Source: Pseudomonadota bacterium (GTDB lineage: Bacteria; Desulfobacterota; Desulfovibrionia; Desulfovibrionales; Desulfovibrionaceae). Taken from it: 8,171 nt of DNA. The position numbers were made by a program, and so were the translations under genes. Positions 6,118-8,171 of this stretch are shown here, in pieces (position 1 is the first letter of the stretch; the number at the start of each line of letters is the position of its first letter). The stretch is taken from NCBI GenBank assembly GCA_023438245.1, contig JAEXRD010000068.1:1-8171 (forward strand), read 5' to 3'. The notes under the pieces are model-generated. The model did no database searches. It had not been told where the DNA came from and saw only the letters and a list, made by a program, of their open reading frames with translations.

Positions 6118-7815
6118 ATGGCCAAGATGAACGGAGCGGAACTCACCATCCGCCTGCTGGAGCGGCAGGGCATCACCATCATTCCCGGCATTCCCGGCGG
6201 GGCCAACCTGCCCCTGTACGACGCCCTGGGCGGCAGCACCGTCATCCGCCACGTGCTGGCCCGGCACGAGCAGGGCGCGGGCTTCATGGCCCAGGGCATG
6301 GCGCGCAGCACCGGCAAGCCCGCCGTGTTCTTCGCCACCTCCGGCCCCGGGGCCACCAACACCCTCACCGCCATCGCCGACGCCAAGCTCGACTCCGTGC
6401 CCATCATCTGCGTCACCGGCCAGGTGCCCAGCTCGCTCATCGGCACCGACGCCTTCCAGGAGGTGGACATCTACGGCATGTCCATCCCGGTCACCAAGCA
6501 CAACTTCCTGGTGCGCAGCGTGGAGGAGCTCGCCCGCGTCATCCCCGAGGCCTTCCGCATCGCCACCAGCGGACGGCCCGGACCCGTGCTCATCGACATC
6601 CCCAAGGACGTGCAGACCGCGCAGATCGACCTGGCCGAGTACCCCGAGCCGGGCGCGCCCGATCCCATCGAGCCGCCGGACCAGGAGGCGCTCTCCGGGG
6701 CCGCGCGCATGCTCGCAGAGGCCAAGCGCCCCATCCTCATGCTCGGCGGCGGCGTCACCGCCTCCGGAGCCGCGCCCGTCGCCCGCGCCTTCGCCGAGGC
6801 CGCGGGCCTCCCGACCACCGTGTCGCTGTTCGGCCTGGGCGTGCTGCCCGACGCCCACCCGCTGAACCTGGGCATGCTGGGCATGCACGGCACCCGCTGC
6901 GCCAACCTGCTGCTGGAGGAATGCGACCTGCTCATGGTGGCGGGCGCGCGCCTGGACGACCGCGCCACGGGCCGCCTGGAGAAATTCTGCCCCACGGCCA
7001 AACTCATCCACGTGGACATCGACCAGAGCGAGCTGGACAAGCTCAAACAGACGCACCTGGCCATCACCGGCGACGTGGGCGCCATCCTGGCCGCCCTCAC
7101 CCCGCTCCTCAGCCCCGTGGACCGCTCCGCCTGGCTGGCCCGTGTGGCCGGCTGCAAGGCCGAGCATCCCCAGCGCTTCCCCCGGCTGGACGACCCGCGC
7201 TCGCCCTACGGACTGGTGCGCCGCACCGGCGAGATCCTGGCCGACATGGCCGGGGACGCCACCATCGTTGCCACCGACGTGGGCCAGCACCAGATGCGCG
7301 CCGCCCAGGCCTACCCCGACCTCAAGCCCCGGCGCTGGCTCACCTCCGGCGGCCTGGGCACCATGGGCTTCGGCCTGCCCGCGGCCATCGGCGCGGCCCT
7401 GGCCAACCCCGACCGGCCCGTGGTCTGCTTCACCGGCGACGGCAGCCTGCAGATGAACATCCAGGAGCTGGCCACCGCCGCCGAGACCGGCGTCAACGTC
7501 AAGATCGTGCTGGCCGACAACCACGGCCTGGGCCTGGTGCAGCAGCAGCAGGACCTGTTCTACGGCAGGCGCATCTTCGCCTCGGACTACCGGCACCGCG
7601 TGGACTTCGCCCGCATCGCCGAGGGCTTCGGCGTGCGCGCCGTGGACCTGGAGACCAGCCGCAACCCCCTGGCCGACCTGGAACGCGCGCTCAGGCGCGA
7701 AGGCCCCTGCCTCATCCGCGTGCCCGTGGCCGCCGAGGACAACGTGTACCCCATGGTGCCCCCCGGAGCCGCCAACACGGACATGATCGACCCCGAACAC
7801 GACGCCGACAACTAG
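6118..7815 (+). CDS. ilvB: Acetohydroxyacid (acetolactate) synthase large subunit, AHAS I type
   Basis: IlvB is the thiamine diphosphate/FAD enzyme that condenses two pyruvates to 2-acetolactate (or pyruvate with 2-ketobutyrate), the first common step of valine, leucine and isoleucine synthesis. The 565-residue product has all three domains: the ThDP pyrimidine domain with catalytic Glu51 in RHEQGAGFMAQGMAR (49-63) and SGPGATN (75-81); a central FAD-binding domain (about 190-330); and the ThDP pyrophosphate domain with GDGS (440-443) ending in ADN (466-468). LGLVQQQQDLFYG (471-483) and the tail VYPMVPPGAANTDM (543-556) resemble E. coli IlvB (AHAS I), as I recall it. Gln477 stands where AHAS II has the Trp that gives 2-ketobutyrate preference. 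ATG 6118 is chosen because AGGAGG (6106-6111) lies 6 bases before it; the in-frame ATG at 6103 overlaps that site and would add only MRRRA. It is controlled by the upstream attenuator. Confidence 0.96.
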   Translation: MAKMNGAELTIRLLERQGITIIPGIPGGANLPLYDALGGSTVIRHVLARHEQGAGFMAQGMARSTGKPAVFFATSGPGATNTLTAIADAKLDSVPIICVTGQVPSSLIGTDAFQEVDIYGMSIPVTKHNFLVRSVEELARVIPEAFRIATSGRPGPVLIDIPKDVQTAQIDLAEYPEPGAPDPIEPPDQEALSGAARMLAEAKRPILMLGGGVTASGAAPVARAFAEAAGLPTTVSLFGLGVLPDAHPLNLGMLGMHGTRCANLLLEECDLLMVAGARLDDRATGRLEKFCPTAKLIHVDIDQSELDKLKQTHLAITGDVGAILAALTPLLSPVDRSAWLARVAGCKAEHPQRFPRLDDPRSPYGLVRRTGEILADMAGDATIVATDVGQHQMRAAQAYPDLKPRRWLTSGGLGTMGFGLPAAIGAALANPDRPVVCFTGDGSLQMNIQELATAAETGVNVKIVLADNHGLGLVQQQQDLFYGRRIFASDYRHRVDFARIAEGFGVRAVDLETSRNPLADLERALRREGPCLIRVPVAAEDNVYPMVPPGAANTDMIDPEHDADN

Positions 7816-7827
7816 AAGGAGCGCGCC

Positions 7828-8124
7828 ATGAACCTCATCGCTCTCAAACTCACCGTGAACAACCACCCCGGCGTCATGACCCACATCTGCGGCCTGTTCG
7901 CGCGCCGGGCCTTCAACGTGGAAGGCATCCTCTGCACGCCCATGCAGGGCGGGTCCACCAGCCGCATCTGGCTGCTGGTGCCCGAGGACGACCGCCTCAC
8001 CCAGATGATCCGCCAGGTGCGCAAGCTGCACGATGTGCTGGAAGTGCTGCCCTACCCGGCGGACGAGGAAGCCCTGGACCGCATGGCCGGGTGCCTCGAC
8101 GCCTGGCGGCCCGGAGAGGAGTAG
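7828..8124 (+). CDS. ilvN: Acetohydroxyacid synthase small regulatory subunit, IlvN type
   Basis: The 98-residue protein is a single ACT domain: LKLTVNNHPGVMTHICGLFARRAFNVEGI covers residues 6-34 and contains the NHPGVMTHICGLF loop-helix where valine binds in this family. It is expected to activate IlvB and impose feedback inhibition by valine. Its length matches the short enterobacterial IlvN (about 96 residues) rather than the IlvH type of about 160, which has an extra C-terminal domain. AAGGAG lies directly after the ilvB stop and 6 bases before ATG 7828, with the same CGCGCC spacer as the ilvB ribosome site; the gap between genes is 12 bp, so the pair is one operon with matched translation signals. 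Confidence 0.96.
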   Translation: MNLIALKLTVNNHPGVMTHICGLFARRAFNVEGILCTPMQGGSTSRIWLLVPEDDRLTQMIRQVRKLHDVLEVLPYPADEEALDRMAGCLDAWRPGEE

Positions 8125-8145
8125 GGCAGGGGAAGCCTCCGGCGG

Positions 8146-8168
8146 CCAGGGGGCCTCGCGCCCCCTGG
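8146..8168 (+). terminator. Probable ilvBN terminator, cut by the window edge
   Basis: CCAGGGGGC (8146-8154) and GCCCCCTGG (8160-8168) form a perfect 9-bp stem with a 5-base loop, 21 bases after the ilvN stop. The window ends three bases later, so a U tract cannot be seen. The preceding GCCTCCGGCGGCC (8135-8147) together with such a stem resembles a terminator-like block I recall as common in Desulfovibrio-type genomes; that recollection is not checked here. Confidence 0.65.
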
Positions 8169-8171
8169 ACC

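Noticed and set aside
5812..8031. 739-codon open frame on the minus strand opposite ilvBN and its leader
   Set aside because: Low-complexity Gly/His/Ala-rich translation without domains, opposite two firmly identified genes and an attenuator: a high-GC shadow.
1..8171. tRNA, rRNA, CRISPR, insertion sequences or phage genes
   Set aside because: I saw no repeat-spacer array, transposase motif, terminal inverted repeats or cloverleaf; the window is nearly filled by metabolic genes.

Overview
The window is about 8.2 kb of very GC-rich bacterial DNA with dense genes and almost all third codon positions G or C. It contains the futalosine (not the MenFDHCEBA) route to menaquinone, a valine/leucine-type acetohydroxyacid synthase operon, and at the right edge a terminator-like 'GCCTCCGGCGGCC + long GC stem' block of a kind I recall from Desulfovibrio-type genomes. 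Together these suggest an anaerobic member of the Desulfovibrionaceae or a close relative. That assignment is inference.

Left half (1-4752): menaquinone biosynthesis. A leftward operon runs tetR-type regulator -> one 745-residue protein that fuses two complete radical-SAM enzymes (MqnE then MqnC) -> mqnA. The regulator and the fusion gene overlap by ATGA, and the fusion gene and mqnA are 4 bp apart, so the genes are probably translationally coupled. mqnD is transcribed the other way. The gap between tetR and mqnD holds one perfect 8-4-8 palindrome, very probably the TetR operator, lying between two overlapping promoter-like sequences. The pathway order is MqnA (chorismate to 3-enolpyruvylbenzoate), MqnE (aminofutalosine), a nucleosidase not present here, MqnC (cyclic dehypoxanthine futalosine) and MqnD (1,4-dihydroxy-6-naphthoate).

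Middle (4810-5793): a secreted metallo-beta-lactamase-fold hydrolase resembling the OPHC2/methyl parathion hydrolase group, with a Sec signal peptide and all expected metal ligands. It has no obvious link to its neighbours.

Right half (5794-8171): an ilvBN operon. A sigma70-like promoter is followed by a 28-codon leader peptide rich in Val and Leu, then a strong intrinsic terminator with a GNRA tetraloop, and a competing antiterminator that can be drawn by hand. This is a transcription attenuator. Downstream are ilvB (AHAS I-type catalytic subunit) and ilvN (small ACT regulatory subunit), each with an excellent Shine-Dalgarno. The leader has no isoleucine codon, and the enzyme has Gln where 2-ketobutyrate-preferring AHAS II has Trp, so both point to valine/leucine supply.

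The least ordinary items are the MqnE-MqnC fusion with its repeat-bearing linker and possible internal start, the TetR control of a menaquinone pathway, and the ilv attenuator.
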